Shown piece by piece: positions 12,950 to 13,163 of a stretch of 13,163 nt of DNA (position 1 is the first letter of the stretch; the number at the start of each line of letters is the position of its first letter). Source of the DNA: Methylibium sp035476815 (GTDB taxonomy: Bacteria; Pseudomonadota; Gammaproteobacteria; Burkholderiales; Burkholderiaceae_C); the NCBI GenBank assembly GCA_035476815.1, contig DATILD010000074.1, positions 1-13,163 of the forward strand. The letters run 5' to 3'. Below the pieces are notes generated by a model that was not told the DNA's origin, searched no databases, and was given only the letters and a program-made list of their open reading frames with translations. Both the position numbers and the translations under genes were made by a program.

Positions 12950-13163
12950 TCACGCCGCCGCCACGCCGGCCGCATGGGCCTGCTGGTCGGCGTGGTAGCT
13001 CGATCGCACCATCGCGCCGACCGCGGCATGGCTGAAGCCCATCGCCTGGGCCTCGCGCTCGAACATCCTGAAGGTGTCCGGGTGCACGTAGCGTTTCACT
13101 GGCAGGTGGTGGCCGCTGGGCGCCAGGTACTGGCCCAGCGTGAGCATGTCGATGTCATGCGCG
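12950..13163 (-). CDS. lipA: Lipoyl synthase, C-terminal fragment
   Basis: The last 70 codons, plus one base of a cut codon, of a gene running in from the right edge. The fragment reads AHDIDMLTLGQYLAPSGHHL and then PVKRYVHPDTF, followed by GFSHAAVGAMVRSSYHADQQ. These are highly conserved C-terminal LipA segments, including the RSSYHAD motif whose serine binds the auxiliary 4Fe-4S cluster. LipA is a radical-SAM enzyme that inserts two sulfurs into octanoyl groups on lipoyl domains. The radical-SAM cysteines lie outside the window. It is a housekeeping gene and marks the edge of the accessory quinoprotein locus. Confidence 0.96.
   Translation of the reverse strand, partial: AHDIDMLTLGQYLAPSGHHLPVKRYVHPDTFRMFEREAQAMGFSHAAVGAMVRSSYHADQQAHAAGVAAA

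Overview
The window looks like chromosomal DNA of a GC-rich betaproteobacterium, most likely order Burkholderiales (Comamonadaceae or a near relative). This rests on the third-position GC bias, a Bug-type periplasmic receptor, a Burkholderiales-style trimeric porin and the type of intergenic hairpin repeat. No marker gives the genus. About 90 percent is coding. All assignments come from reading the proteins by eye, without database searches.

Left third (1-4611), D-glucarate catabolism, all on the minus strand. In transcription order it holds a LacI-family regulator (4576-3530), an intergenic region with two phased LacI-type operators over a candidate promoter, a Bug/TctC solute receptor (3400-2432), D-glucarate dehydratase gudD (2323-974), an HpcH/HpaI-type aldolase (924-136) and the start of a tartronate semialdehyde reductase (107-1, cut by the window edge). 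Together these give a full route: glucarate to 5-keto-4-deoxyglucarate, then to pyruvate plus tartronate semialdehyde, then to glycerate.

Middle and right (4679-12855), a two-armed periplasmic quinoprotein (PQQ) dehydrogenase locus. A 352-bp divergent region (10381-10732) holds a sigma-54 (-24/-12) element facing each way and, at the midpoint, a cluster of GCGACA/TGTCGC half-sites. The leftward arm, tightly spaced and probably one operon, reads porin, PQQ alcohol dehydrogenase A, XoxJ/MoxJ-like periplasmic binding protein, cytochrome c, small ABM-fold protein and AcuI-type zinc-free medium-chain reductase. The rightward arm reads PQQ dehydrogenase B, a strong terminator-like hairpin, then a small cytochrome c. 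Both dehydrogenases carry the Asp-x-Asp signature linked to lanthanide use. Enzyme B lacks the usual vicinal Cys-Cys and its partner cytochrome has a CX3CH haem motif instead of CX2CH. I infer that an alcohol, not identifiable from sequence, crosses the porin and is oxidised in the periplasm, with electrons passing to cytochromes c and carbon passing on to cytoplasmic enzymes such as the AcuI homologue. The sigma-54 activator and PQQ synthesis genes are not in the window.

Right edge: the C-terminal end of lipoyl synthase lipA (minus strand), convergent with the cytochrome gene and separated from it by a candidate bidirectional terminator.
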